Part shown: positions 18,794-28,493 of the stretch, in pieces
Position numbering within the stretch: the stretch's first letter is position 1
How the letters are laid out: each line of letters starts with the position of its first letter
DNA from: Campylobacter lari
GTDB lineage: Bacteria > Campylobacterota > Campylobacteria > Campylobacterales > Campylobacteraceae
Assembly: GCF_900638335.1 (NCBI RefSeq)
Contig: NZ_LR134508.1
Location: forward strand, 806,001 to 870,000
Length of the DNA: 64,000 bases
Direction: 5' to 3'
Made by a program: the position numbers and the translations under genes
Notes under the pieces: generated by a model
Told to the model about the DNA's origin: nothing
The model's input: only the letters and a program-made list of their open reading frames with translations
The model's database searches: none

Positions 18794-19635
18794 TTTAATG
18801 CTCCTAAATCAACCATTCTTTTTTCTTTCAAGGCTCTTCTAACTTCTTCATAAGCTTCACAATATTCTGCCTTGCTTTCATCTTGGTGTAAAATTCCTGT
18901 AGGAAATTTATCTGCTTTTTGCTCATAGTCTAATTGTTCAAATTTAGACTTATCTACACAACGATTTTTAATCCAATCAAGCATGCTTACAGCTTCGCCC
19001 ATTTTATTTTTTCTACCAAGATTAATATGACAGTTTGAAAATACATCTACAAAACTATAACCTTTGTGTGATAAAGCTTTAAAAATGATATTTTCAAGCT
19101 TATTTGCCTCAATAACATTTGTTCTTGCTACAAAAGAAGCCCCAGCAGCTTTAGTAAGTTCACAAGCGTCAAAATTTGGATCTATATTACCTGCTTGAGC
19201 AGTAACAGTATAAAAACCTTGTGGGGTAGTTGGTGAAGTCTGTGAGTTTGTAAGACCATAAATAAAATTATTAATTAAAATATGAGTTAAATCTATATTT
19301 CTTCTACATCCATGGATGGTATGATTTCCACCAATTGCTAAAGTATCACCATCCCCGCTTACTACAATTACGTGTTTTTTAGGGTTTGCCAGTTTAATCC
19401 CTGTTGCATAAGCAATAGCTCTACCATGGGTAGTATGTACTGTATTACAATTTACATAAGAACTCATTCTACCACTACAACCTATACCTGAAACTAAGCA
19501 AACATCATCCATATTCCAGCCAAGTTTTTGAATAGCCCTAATAATAGCTTTTAAAACAACTCCATCCCCACAACCCCAGCACCATTGTGTTGGAAGTTTA
19601 TCCACTCTTAAATATTCATCGTAATTAAAAGCCAT
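18790..19635 (-). CDS. oorB: 2-oxoglutarate:acceptor oxidoreductase beta subunit
   Basis: 281-residue subunit that binds thiamine diphosphate. It has WCWGCGDG near residue 18, the Mg/ThDP motif GDGDTLAIGGNH and the following NNFIYGLTNSQTSPT. The conserved Cys residues ligate Fe-S or shape the active site in the family. Cytosolic; it makes succinyl-CoA and passes electrons through the OorD ferredoxin domain. Confidence 0.94.
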   Translation of the reverse strand: MAFNYDEYLRVDKLPTQWCWGCGDGVVLKAIIRAIQKLGWNMDDVCLVSGIGCSGRMSSYVNCNTVHTTHGRAIAYATGIKLANPKKHVIVVSGDGDTLAIGGNHTIHGCRRNIDLTHILINNFIYGLTNSQTSPTTPQGFYTVTAQAGNIDPNFDACELTKAAGASFVARTNVIEANKLENIIFKALSHKGYSFVDVFSNCHINLGRKNKMGEAVSMLDWIKNRCVDKSKFEQLDYEQKADKFPTGILHQDESKAEYCEAYEEVRRALKEKRMVDLGALK

Positions 19636-19636
19636 T

Positions 19637-20761
19637 TTACATATTCTCCTTTACTTTAGCAATAATTTCACTTGGGGTTATAGGGCGACCATTTGCACGG
19701 TGTAAGCTAATAAAATCATCTCTTTTGCTTACTCTTTGAATTTCTTCTAAATATTGCCCCATATTAAGCTCACTTACCATAACTTTTTCAAATTTAGATA
19801 CTACTTGAGCTATTTTTTTCTCAGCTACTGGATAAAGTGTGATTGGTCTAAAAAGCCCTACTTTTAAACCCTCTTCTCTAAGTCTTAAGATAGCTTCTTT
19901 AGCAGATCTTGCAACACTACCATAAGCAATGATTAAAAACTGCGCATCATCACACATAAACTCTTCATAAGTACAAATTTCATCTGTATTATTTTTAATC
20001 TTACCAAACAATCTTTTCATATTTTTATCTACTATCGCTCCATCTTCAGTTGGAAAACCTATATCTCCATGATGAAGTCCTGTGATATGATAACGATAAC
20101 CTTCAAAGAAAGGATTTAGCGTAGCAGCTTCATTTTCCCCTGCCGCATAAGGTTTATAATCTTTTTTGTCGCCTGTGAATTTTTTACGGTTAATAATTTC
20201 TAATTCTTCTAAATCAGGTAATTTTGCCTTACCGTTCATATGTCCTATGGTTTCATCTAAAAGTAAAAATACTGGGGTCATGTATTTTTCAGCTAAATTA
20301 AAGGCTCTAATGGTTTCAGTGTAAGCTTCTTCTAGTGAAGCAGGAGCTAAAGCTATACTTGCATAATCTCCGTGTGTTGGAGCTTTTGCTTGAAATAAAT
20401 CTCCTTGTGCAACTCTTGTTGGAAGACCAGTTGATGGACCACCTCTCATAACATTTACAATTACTAGTGGAATTTCAGCTATAAAACCCAAACCAATTTG
20501 CTCAGCTTTTAAAGAAATTCCGGGCCCACTACTTGCTGTCATGGATTTTACTCCACTCATAGAAGCACCCAAAGCCACACTAATACCTGAAATTTCATCT
20601 TCCATTTGTATAAAAGTACCATCATTTTTTGGTAGCATATGGCTTAGTTCATGTGCTATTTCAGAACTTGGAGTAATTGGATAACCACCAAAAAATTTAC
20701 AGCCACAATCAATCGCAGCTTTTGCTACTAAAACATTACCTGTTGATATCACTTCTCTCAT
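19637..20761 (-). CDS. oorA: 2-oxoglutarate:acceptor oxidoreductase alpha subunit
   Basis: 374-residue alpha subunit with the pyrimidine-binding domain of the ThDP site (GGYPITPSSEIAHEL) and a C-terminal transketolase-like domain (SELNMGQYLEEIQRV). It lies 1 bp from oorB and 8 bp from oorD, in the same order as C. jejuni. Confidence 0.95.
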   Translation of the reverse strand: MREVISTGNVLVAKAAIDCGCKFFGGYPITPSSEIAHELSHMLPKNDGTFIQMEDEISGISVALGASMSGVKSMTASSGPGISLKAEQIGLGFIAEIPLVIVNVMRGGPSTGLPTRVAQGDLFQAKAPTHGDYASIALAPASLEEAYTETIRAFNLAEKYMTPVFLLLDETIGHMNGKAKLPDLEELEIINRKKFTGDKKDYKPYAAGENEAATLNPFFEGYRYHITGLHHGDIGFPTEDGAIVDKNMKRLFGKIKNNTDEICTYEEFMCDDAQFLIIAYGSVARSAKEAILRLREEGLKVGLFRPITLYPVAEKKIAQVVSKFEKVMVSELNMGQYLEEIQRVSKRDDFISLHRANGRPITPSEIIAKVKENM

Positions 20762-20769
20762 TATTTTTC

Positions 20770-21078
20770 CTATGCGTTTAATTTTTTATATTTATTTTCT
20801 TTAATAGCTTGTGCTCTTTCTTTAGCTTCTGGTGTAAGTTTTGCAAATTTAAATTCATCTCTTTTAGCAACAAAAATTGCAAAATCAGGACAATGACTTT
20901 CACATTCACTACAGCCTATACAAGAATCAGGATGAACCACTTCTATCATCTGTCCTAAAACTGCGCTGATTTCATCTCTCATTGCCAAAACTCCAGCTGG
21001 ACAATAACTAACACAGATATTACAAGCTTTACATCTTGTTTCATCAACCCAAACCGGTGTATTTTCTGGGGCTACCAT
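20770..21078 (-). CDS. oorD: 2-oxoglutarate:acceptor oxidoreductase delta (ferredoxin) subunit
   Basis: 102-residue ferredoxin-like subunit with two 4Fe-4S motifs, CKACNICVSYCP and CIGCSECESHCP. It carries electrons away from the ThDP site. It is the first gene of oorDABC; the minus-strand promoter has TATAAT at 21155-21150. Confidence 0.94.
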   Translation of the reverse strand: MVAPENTPVWVDETRCKACNICVSYCPAGVLAMRDEISAVLGQMIEVVHPDSCIGCSECESHCPDFAIFVAKRDEFKFAKLTPEAKERAQAIKENKYKKLNA

Positions 21079-21149
21079 TAAAATTCCTTTCTAATTTTTG
21101 TTATTTTCAATGATTTTTTATTAAAAGTTATCTTTAAAACAAACTTTTT

Positions 21150-21157
21150 ATTATAGC
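21150..21157 (-). promoter_or_regulatory. -10 region of the oor operon
   Basis: The minus strand reads GCTATAAT about 70 bp before oorD. The same gap holds a second TATAAT-like stretch nearby, so the exact start is uncertain. Confidence 0.45.
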
Positions 21158-21230
21158 GAATTTATAATATGAGTAAATATTATTTAAAATATAAAGCAAA
21201 ACAAATAAGTATTTATAACGCAAAGTAACA

Positions 21231-21251
21231 TTAGGAGTAAAAAACTCCTAA
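21231..21251 (-). terminator. terminator after mdh
   Basis: Stem TTAGGAG / CTCCTAA with a 7-nt loop begins 4 bp beyond the mdh stop on the minus strand. In C. jejuni sucC and sucD would lie here between mdh and oorD; this 176-bp gap has no trace of them. Confidence 0.6.
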
Positions 21252-21254
21252 AAA

Positions 21255-22151
21255 TTATTTGTAATTATACTGAATGAGAGAATTTTCTAATGCAATTTGT
21301 TCTTGATTGTCTAATTTTAACTCCAAAATTTCAAGTACCCCATCAAGACTAATCCTTGCCATAACACCAAAAGCTTTTTCTTTTATATTATATTCTCCAT
21401 CTAAAATCACACATATTGGTAAAAATTCTCCACTTTTTAAAGCTTCTATCATTCTTACACAAGCACTTGCAGGGGCTAAATATGCTGAAGTTTTTAAGTA
21501 TTTTATAACTTTAGCACCACCGGTTTTAACTTCTTGTTCAATTTGAGCAAGATCATATTCATTTAAAACCTCATTTAATGCCTTATTTTGCATTTTACTT
21601 TGAGATTTTACTAAAACCATGCTATCATTGTGAAAACCTATAAGCTTAGTATCTATATAAGAAGTTTTTATATTTAGTTTTTTACCCACTTCATATTTAA
21701 ATCTAGCATTATCTAAAACACCTGCCATGGCAATGATTTTTTTTGATGAAAATAATTTACTTTCATAAAGAGCATTAAGTAAAAAATCCACAGGGTTACT
21801 TACTATGATAAACAAAGGATCGTTGTTAAATTTTTTAATATTTTTTGCACACTCAAGCATAATTTTAGAATTAATAGCAAAAAGCTCATCTCTACTTTGA
21901 CCTTCTTTTCTAGCTACTCCCGCACTAAAAATAACCACTTGAGAATCTTTTGAATGTGCATAATCATCTGTACAAGTTATTTTAATATCAAAATTAAAAG
22001 CAGCTATACTCTGACTTAATTCTAATTCTCTAGCAAAAAGCAAATCTTTATTAATATCTATTAAAACAAGTTCATCAACTAACTCTCTTAAAATCAAAGC
22101 ATAAGCAGTACTTACACCAACATTTCCTGCACCTATGATGGTGATTTTCAT
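21255..22151 (-). CDS. mdh: malate dehydrogenase
   Basis: 298-residue NAD-dependent enzyme for malate-oxaloacetate interconversion. The Rossmann start is IGAGNVGVSTA; IVSNPVD and the proton-relay His in LIGFHNDSM follow. The specificity loop AGVARKEGQSRDE has Arg where lactate dehydrogenases have Gln, which favours malate. It stands as a single gene, with icd absent on one side and sucCD on the other compared with C. jejuni. Confidence 0.88.
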   Translation of the reverse strand: MKITIIGAGNVGVSTAYALILRELVDELVLIDINKDLLFARELELSQSIAAFNFDIKITCTDDYAHSKDSQVVIFSAGVARKEGQSRDELFAINSKIMLECAKNIKKFNNDPLFIIVSNPVDFLLNALYESKLFSSKKIIAMAGVLDNARFKYEVGKKLNIKTSYIDTKLIGFHNDSMVLVKSQSKMQNKALNEVLNEYDLAQIEQEVKTGGAKVIKYLKTSAYLAPASACVRMIEALKSGEFLPICVILDGEYNIKEKAFGVMARISLDGVLEILELKLDNQEQIALENSLIQYNYK

Positions 22152-22169
22152 TTTTACTCCTTTTTGTAT

Positions 22170-24740
22170 TTATTTCACTAAATTAGCCGGCAATTCAAAA
22201 ATATTTTTAATTAAATGATAAGGAAGTTGCAAGCTTTGCGCAATAAGCTGAGTTTTAAACTCAGGGTTTTCTACTGTTCCGCTTAATTTAATTTGCGTGC
22301 TAATTTGTCTATCTTTACCTAATATAATTTGATTAATGATAGGAACTTTAGAAATAACTGAACTTGCTGATTTTAACGTTCTAAGCTCTAACAAACCATC
22401 CACTTGATTATTTCTTAAGTTGATTTTAACTTGACCTAGCACATCTGCACTATCGCCATTAAAATTAAGTGCGTCTATCTCAAAAAGATCTTTTTTACGG
22501 TTAAAACTTATACCAGCATTTTCAACACTAAAACCTTTTTCATTAAATGTAGGTGCTTTAAATAAAATTAAACTAGGTATGGTATCAATAAAGCTTAAAA
22601 GCTGTTGATGAAATTTTAAATCTTTTAAATAAGTATCTTTAAATAAAAACTTACCTTTGAAAAAATCAATGCTATTACCATCTACATAAAGATTAAACTC
22701 GCCTTTTTCAAAAACATTTTGGCGCATAAAGGTGTTTAGAAAATCATCATCCATTTTTAAAGCTCTAACTTGCATTTGATTTTCTTTAAGCAAAAAATCA
22801 AATCTAGATTCATTTCTATTTGCCCAAGCTTTCACATAATCTTTTTTAATTTTAGCATTAAATTGATCAAAGTCTAAAGTTTTATTAAAATCCTTCAAAA
22901 TCAAATCTATATTTTTCCCACTAATATTATAAGTTGAATTTTCAAGAGTATCTAAAGTATTTTCTGTATCTTGTTGAGAAATTAACAAATTAATATTATT
23001 TAAAGTAATATTCACATCTTCATTATCTTTTTGCGCAAAAACACTACCACTTGCACTAGTTAAATTAAAATCATCTCCTTTTATTTTTATACTAAAACTA
23101 TCATATTCATAAGGGTTATTATTCTTATAAAGCAAAAAAGATTCAAAAGTAGTATTATTAATATCTACATTAAAATCTTGAAAATTTAAAGTATTTAAAG
23201 ATAATTCCCCATCATGTACTTTATTTTTTTGCATTAATTTAGAATAATTTTTATATTTTGCAAGTTTTTCAACATAAACAGACATACCTTGATCAAAATT
23301 TAAAGTTGTGGTAAATTCTTTATTATATAAACTAATGTTTTTGTCAAAATCAAGACTTAAATCAAGAAATTTATTTTCCATTTTTAAGCTATCTTGTGGT
23401 AATTCCAAGTTTGTTATAAAGGTTTTAAAATCGCCTTTTTTTTGTTTTAAATTAACACTTGCATTAAAATCACCATTAATTATACTACTTTGCACACTTG
23501 CATTTTGTATATCTAACTTATCTTTTTTCAAAGTAACACTTGCTTGAGCTATCTTAAAATCACTTATATTTATATTTGAATTAATAATATTAAAACTACC
23601 ATTATAAGTAATTTTTTCAGGATGTTCAAAAGGAATTTTCAGTGTTAAATCAGTCTTTGCAACACCATTATTTTGCAAAAATGGTAATTTTATATCATAT
23701 AAAAGCAAAATTTTATTAACCCTGTAATCAGCTCTAGCATTATTACTTTTAATGCGTATATAAATTCCTGCTTTTTCATTTAGCATATTATCTATATAAA
23801 TTTGACTTTGAGCTAAATCATAATTATTAAAACGCAATTCATCGTAAATAAAATCAAGTCTTTGTTTAGCAAATTCAAGCCTTACAAAAGGACTTACGAT
23901 AGGATCTATGCCTTTATCTAAAACTACTTTTAAGTTATTTACATAACCTTTAGCGTTGATATCATTTAAATAATATCTATGTTTTCCAAAATCTACAAAA
24001 CCGGTTAATTTTTCTATAAAATAAAAATCAGCCTTTACCTTACCACCCACCCAAAGAGCAAGATTAGAAGGTAAATCCACTCCATTTTCTACTAAAATAT
24101 CAAAAATTTGCGAAATGTTATTTGAGCTTATATTTTCTAATTCATAAGCAATCTCTTCTCTTTTGAGTGAAAATTTAACATCGCTTTTTAAAAAATCACT
24201 ATCAATTTTACCCTTGAAAGTATAAAATTTTGTCTTAGGATTGATGAGTAAAGATCCAACTACACTAAGATTGTGATCTTTTAAAAGAAAATTATCAATA
24301 TTAGCTTGTATATTTTTATCACTAATTTTTAAATTCACTTTTACTAAAAGATTTTTACTATTTACAAAAAATAGATTATTTTTATAAATTAGCTCCACAG
24401 GATAGTTATTAACAAGCATTTCATCAATATTGATTTCTTGAAAAAACCAATAAATATATTTTACAACTTTAATAAGTTGCACAGCTTTACTTGCGCTAGT
24501 TTCATTTTGAACGCTTTGACTTTGAGAATTTACCACGACTTTTTTAGCATTTAAAATGAGTTTTTTATCTAATTTAATATATAATTTCTCCAAATTAATA
24601 GAAGAAAATTCTAATTTTTCTATGTAAATTCCATTTTTGAGGTAAATAAACAAAGCAATGAAAAGTATCATAGGTAATGCTAAAAATTTAAGAGTTTTTT
24701 TAATATGTTGTGATTTGATTTTAATTTTTCTTTTATCCAT
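22170..24740 (-). CDS. AsmA/TamB-like membrane-anchored periplasmic protein
   Basis: 856 residues: a short basic cytoplasmic tail, one membrane segment (about 15-35), then a long periplasmic part with many alternating beta strands and few helices. It resembles the AsmA / DUF3971 group of lipid-transfer-like proteins and the C. jejuni protein at the same place beside icd/mdh. Members are thought to bridge inner and outer membranes for phospholipid transfer. Its start overlaps the divergent mltG start region by up to 83 bp, which is unusual. The substrate is unknown. Confidence 0.75.
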   Translation of the reverse strand: MDKRKIKIKSQHIKKTLKFLALPMILFIALFIYLKNGIYIEKLEFSSINLEKLYIKLDKKLILNAKKVVVNSQSQSVQNETSASKAVQLIKVVKYIYWFFQEINIDEMLVNNYPVELIYKNNLFFVNSKNLLVKVNLKISDKNIQANIDNFLLKDHNLSVVGSLLINPKTKFYTFKGKIDSDFLKSDVKFSLKREEIAYELENISSNNISQIFDILVENGVDLPSNLALWVGGKVKADFYFIEKLTGFVDFGKHRYYLNDINAKGYVNNLKVVLDKGIDPIVSPFVRLEFAKQRLDFIYDELRFNNYDLAQSQIYIDNMLNEKAGIYIRIKSNNARADYRVNKILLLYDIKLPFLQNNGVAKTDLTLKIPFEHPEKITYNGSFNIINSNINISDFKIAQASVTLKKDKLDIQNASVQSSIINGDFNASVNLKQKKGDFKTFITNLELPQDSLKMENKFLDLSLDFDKNISLYNKEFTTTLNFDQGMSVYVEKLAKYKNYSKLMQKNKVHDGELSLNTLNFQDFNVDINNTTFESFLLYKNNNPYEYDSFSIKIKGDDFNLTSASGSVFAQKDNEDVNITLNNINLLISQQDTENTLDTLENSTYNISGKNIDLILKDFNKTLDFDQFNAKIKKDYVKAWANRNESRFDFLLKENQMQVRALKMDDDFLNTFMRQNVFEKGEFNLYVDGNSIDFFKGKFLFKDTYLKDLKFHQQLLSFIDTIPSLILFKAPTFNEKGFSVENAGISFNRKKDLFEIDALNFNGDSADVLGQVKINLRNNQVDGLLELRTLKSASSVISKVPIINQIILGKDRQISTQIKLSGTVENPEFKTQLIAQSLQLPYHLIKNIFELPANLVK

Positions 24741-25611
24741 TTTTTACTATCTACTTTTACCCATAAAAACAAACTCTGTAGTTTTTATACCACAAGGTTC
24801 TGTTGGTAAGATTATAACGCAATTAGATAAAAATAACTATAAAATGAGCAGTATTGATAAATATACTTTATATTTTTTAGGCCATCCACAATCTGGCTGG
24901 ATAAATATAGGCACAAAAGAACTAAATAGAGTTGAATTTTTACATAAGCTTACCGTTGCTAAAGCAGCGCTTGAAACTATTACTTTAATTCCTGGAGAAA
25001 CGACTGAAATTTTCTTTGAAGAACTAGCACCGAAGTTAAATTTAAACGCTAAAACCTTAATGCAGGAATTTTATAAACAAAGTCCTTTTAAAGAAGGTAT
25101 GCTTTTTCCTGAAACTTACAAAATTCCAAAAGGTATCACAGAAGAGCTTTTGGTAAAATATCTTTTAGCTTATTCTACAAATGAATTTAAAAAGCTTTCT
25201 TATAAAATTTTTAGAGAATATAATGAAAAAAAATGGCATGAATATATCATCATAGCGTCCATTATACAAAAAGAAGCAGCAAGTAATGAAGAAATGCCTA
25301 TAGTTTCATCTGTGATTAGAAATCGTTTAAGAAAAGGTATGAAGCTTCAAATGGATGGAACATTAAATTATGGAAAATACTCTCATGAAAAAATTACTCC
25401 ACAAAGAATAAGATCAGATAATAGTTCTTATAATACTTATAAATTTAATGGCATACCAAAAGAAGCTGTGTGTAATGTTTCATTTGAAGCTATTAAGGCA
25501 GCTATTTTTCCTGCTAAAACAGAATATTTATACTTTGTAAGAGATAAAAAAACCAATAAGCATATTTTTACCTCTACTTTAAAAGATCATAATAAGGCAA
25601 TAAGAAATTAA
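24658..25611 (+). CDS. mltG: endolytic murein transglycosylase MltG
   Basis: 317-residue YceG-like enzyme that cuts nascent glycan strands. An N-terminal membrane segment is followed by the LysM-like region and catalytic domain, with IIASIIQKEAASNEEM containing the active Glu, then the typical QMDGTLNYG and NTYKFNGIPKEAVCN. The start is unsure: ATG 24658 has no SD and lies inside the divergent gene, while TTG 24715 would cut the overlap to 26 bp and still keep the membrane helix. It is convergent with ftsK, with no spacer. Confidence 0.88.
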   Translation: MKSIIGNAKNLRVFLICCDLILIFLLSIFYYLLLPIKTNSVVFIPQGSVGKIITQLDKNNYKMSSIDKYTLYFLGHPQSGWINIGTKELNRVEFLHKLTVAKAALETITLIPGETTEIFFEELAPKLNLNAKTLMQEFYKQSPFKEGMLFPETYKIPKGITEELLVKYLLAYSTNEFKKLSYKIFREYNEKKWHEYIIIASIIQKEAASNEEMPIVSSVIRNRLRKGMKLQMDGTLNYGKYSHEKITPQRIRSDNSSYNTYKFNGIPKEAVCNVSFEAIKAAIFPAKTEYLYFVRDKKTNKHIFTSTLKDHNKAIRN

Positions 25612-28452
25612 TTATAAAATTTCTCTTTGCCCCTTTGCATCAGGTTCACTTAAAACACCTGTTTGTGAAAGTTGTTCTATGATATTTGCTGCACGGTTGT
25701 AGCCTATTTTTAAACGTCTTTGTAAATAAGAAATGCTGGTTTTTCTATCTTCTAAGATCACAGCCTTTGCTTCTTCATAAAGCTCATCTAAATCCCCATC
25801 ATCAATTTCACTTCTTTTATAAGTTCCATCTTGGCTATCATCTTTTAAAAAACTCTCATCATATTCTACTACTTGTTGAGCTTTTAAAAACTCTACTATA
25901 TTTTCTATTTCATTTTCGCTTGCAAAAGGTGCATGCAAACGCACCAAACCACTCATACCAGGAGGGGTAAATAAACAATCTCCACGCCCTAGTAAGCTTT
26001 CAGCACCCATAGAATCCAAAATAACCTTAGAATCTATCTTTTGTCCTACTTTATAAGAAATTCTACTTGGTAAATTTGCTTTTACAACCCCAGTAACAAC
26101 ATCTACTGAAGGGCGTTGTGTAGCTACGATTAAGTGAATTCCACTTGCTCTTGCCATTTGCGCTAAACGACCTATATAAAACTCTACATCCTTACCCGCA
26201 GTCATCATTAAATCAGCCAACTCATCAATAATCACTACAATAAATGGTAAGATTTCGCCACCTTGCTCTTTGATTTTTTCATTGTAATTTTCTATATTTT
26301 TAGTTTTTGCTTCAGCCATCAAACGATACCTGCGTTCCATTTCAGCTACCATATTCGATAAAGCATTTACTGCCTTTTTAGGATCAGTAATTACCGGTGT
26401 AAGTAAATGTGGTATATCATTATAAATACTAAATTCAAGCATCTTAGGATCTATCATCATAAGTCTTAAGGTTTTTGGTGAATTTCTATAAAGCAAAGAC
26501 AAAAGCATAGAGTTAATTCCCACACTTTTACCACTTCCTGTAGTTCCTGCTATTAAAAGATGAGGAAGTTTTTTAAGATCTGTAATGAAAGGATCGCCTA
26601 CTATATCTTTACCCAAAGCTATGGTTAAAGGTGAGCTAGAATTTTTAAATACCTCACTTTCTAAAATTTCTCTTAAGTAAATCGTATCAATTTTTTCATT
26701 TGGTACTTCAATCCCTACTACATCTTTGCCTGGAATTGGAGCTTGAATTCTGATAGTTTGAGCTTTTAAAGCCATAGCTAAATCATCTTGTAAAGATAAA
26801 ATTTTACTCACTTTAACATCTGCTGCAGGACGAAATTCAAAAGTAGTTACAACAGGTCCTGTGTAAGTTCTAACTACATCTCCACCTATTTTAAAGCGTC
26901 TTAACTTTTCAAGCAAGTCATAAATTTTTCTATCAATCTCTTCTTCGTTTATCTCGCTTTTGCCTTCTTTTGGCATGGTTAAAAAATCCAAAGGTGGCAA
27001 AGAAAAATCTTTTGGTTTTTCAAAATTTCCAAAGTCAAGATCTTTTAATAAGGCTTTATTTTCACTCACCTCATTAGCGATAGAATGGTGTGTTTTATTT
27101 TCTACTACTTCTACCATAGGCTCTTGAGTAATTTCAAATGGAACTTTTTCTTCTTTAAATTCATTTTGCACTTCTTCTACTACAAAAGGACTTTCATAAT
27201 TTTTTTTACTTCTTAACTCTTCTATACTAACAGGCTTATTAAAATCATCTTCACTAAAATCTAATTCTTTTACTTCATTTTGCGGGATAAAATCCTCATC
27301 TTTAAAATCTTTCACCCCTAAAAAGCTAGTTTTGTTTTGAATTTTTTTAAACTCAGCTTCTTTTTGCGCTTCTATAGCATTTAATTCTTCAATTTTTTTA
27401 AAATCCTCATTAAGCTCTTCTAAAATTTTTTCTTTTTGCAAGGCTTTATACTCTTCTAGTAATTTAGCTTTTTGTAGCATTTGTTCACGCTCTTTAAGCT
27501 CTTTGGCAAATAAGGAATTTTCTTCTATTGTTTCTTCTTTATTTTCATTTAAATCTATATTACGTCTTTTATAGCTTGGTTCATCTAAATTTTTACTTTT
27601 TAAGGTTTGAGTATAAATATCTTCACTTTTGTTTTTGTATTTTAATAAATACTCTTCAGGGGTCATTTCATCTTCCTTTATATTTATTTGACTAGCTTTT
27701 TGAGCAAAACTTGCAATAGGTTCTGATAATTCATGAATATAGCTTGAACTTAACTTTTTATCCTCTTCGCTAATTACCACTTCTTCTAATTCTTGATTTT
27801 TTAAATCTTCAAGATTGAATTTTTTACTTTCTTGAACCTCTTGTTTTGGCAACTCTTCTTTCTCAATGAGTTCTTCTTTTTTTTCTTTGATTAAAAGCTC
27901 TTGCTTGAGTTTTTCTTGTTCTTCTTTGGTTTCATTTTCGTATTTATCACCACCAAAAAATCCAAAAATTTTATTTTTAATTAAAGTTTCAAGTTTTAAA
28001 TAAAAATCAAAATCAAGCTCTATTTTAAATACTTCTTTGATAATTTGCGGAAAAGAAATACTAAAAGCAAAAGCTAAAAGCAAAATCACTAAGATTAAAC
28101 TTCCTATTTTTCCAAAAAGTCCATCTAAGATCACAAACATAGCAGAAGCTATATAACCTTTATCTTGTAAAAATGCCGACGCAAAAACAAGCGAAGCAAA
28201 AATACAAGCAAAAATAGCCACACTAAATCTACGCTCAATAAGTTCAAAATTATAATCATTTTTATACAAAAGATAATTAAACCAAAAAAAGACAAAAGGA
28301 TAAAATTTAGTCAATGATCCAAATAAAAAATAACTAAGTTTTGCTAAAGAATACCCTATAATACTTACCAAGGCTTGATCGGGTATCAAAGAACTTAAGC
28401 AAAAATAAAAAATTAAAATATTAAAAATAATAAAAATAGCTTCTTTTTTTAT
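25612..28452 (-). CDS. ftsK: DNA translocase FtsK
   Basis: Septal DNA pump that segregates chromosome ends and activates XerH/dif recombination. N-terminal membrane segments (to about residue 145) lead into a long acidic Glu/Lys linker (about 170-480). The RecA-like motor follows, with Walker A GTTGSGKSVG, VIIDELADLMM and ATQRPSVDV, then the winged-helix gamma domain. The only standard start in this part, TTG 28389, removes the first membrane helix. The frame is open upstream to an ATA at 28452, 6 nt after AAAGGA, which restores four helices (946 residues). I prefer that start, although ATA is rare. Confidence 0.9.
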   Translation of the reverse strand: MKKEAIFIIFNILIFYFCLSSLIPDQALVSIIGYSLAKLSYFLFGSLTKFYPFVFFWFNYLLYKNDYNFELIERRFSVAIFACIFASLVFASAFLQDKGYIASAMFVILDGLFGKIGSLILVILLLAFAFSISFPQIIKEVFKIELDFDFYLKLETLIKNKIFGFFGGDKYENETKEEQEKLKQELLIKEKKEELIEKEELPKQEVQESKKFNLEDLKNQELEEVVISEEDKKLSSSYIHELSEPIASFAQKASQINIKEDEMTPEEYLLKYKNKSEDIYTQTLKSKNLDEPSYKRRNIDLNENKEETIEENSLFAKELKEREQMLQKAKLLEEYKALQKEKILEELNEDFKKIEELNAIEAQKEAEFKKIQNKTSFLGVKDFKDEDFIPQNEVKELDFSEDDFNKPVSIEELRSKKNYESPFVVEEVQNEFKEEKVPFEITQEPMVEVVENKTHHSIANEVSENKALLKDLDFGNFEKPKDFSLPPLDFLTMPKEGKSEINEEEIDRKIYDLLEKLRRFKIGGDVVRTYTGPVVTTFEFRPAADVKVSKILSLQDDLAMALKAQTIRIQAPIPGKDVVGIEVPNEKIDTIYLREILESEVFKNSSSPLTIALGKDIVGDPFITDLKKLPHLLIAGTTGSGKSVGINSMLLSLLYRNSPKTLRLMMIDPKMLEFSIYNDIPHLLTPVITDPKKAVNALSNMVAEMERRYRLMAEAKTKNIENYNEKIKEQGGEILPFIVVIIDELADLMMTAGKDVEFYIGRLAQMARASGIHLIVATQRPSVDVVTGVVKANLPSRISYKVGQKIDSKVILDSMGAESLLGRGDCLFTPPGMSGLVRLHAPFASENEIENIVEFLKAQQVVEYDESFLKDDSQDGTYKRSEIDDGDLDELYEEAKAVILEDRKTSISYLQRRLKIGYNRAANIIEQLSQTGVLSEPDAKGQREIL

Positions 28453-28493
28453 AACATATCCTTTATAAAGAAAAAAGCTATTATATCAAAAAA

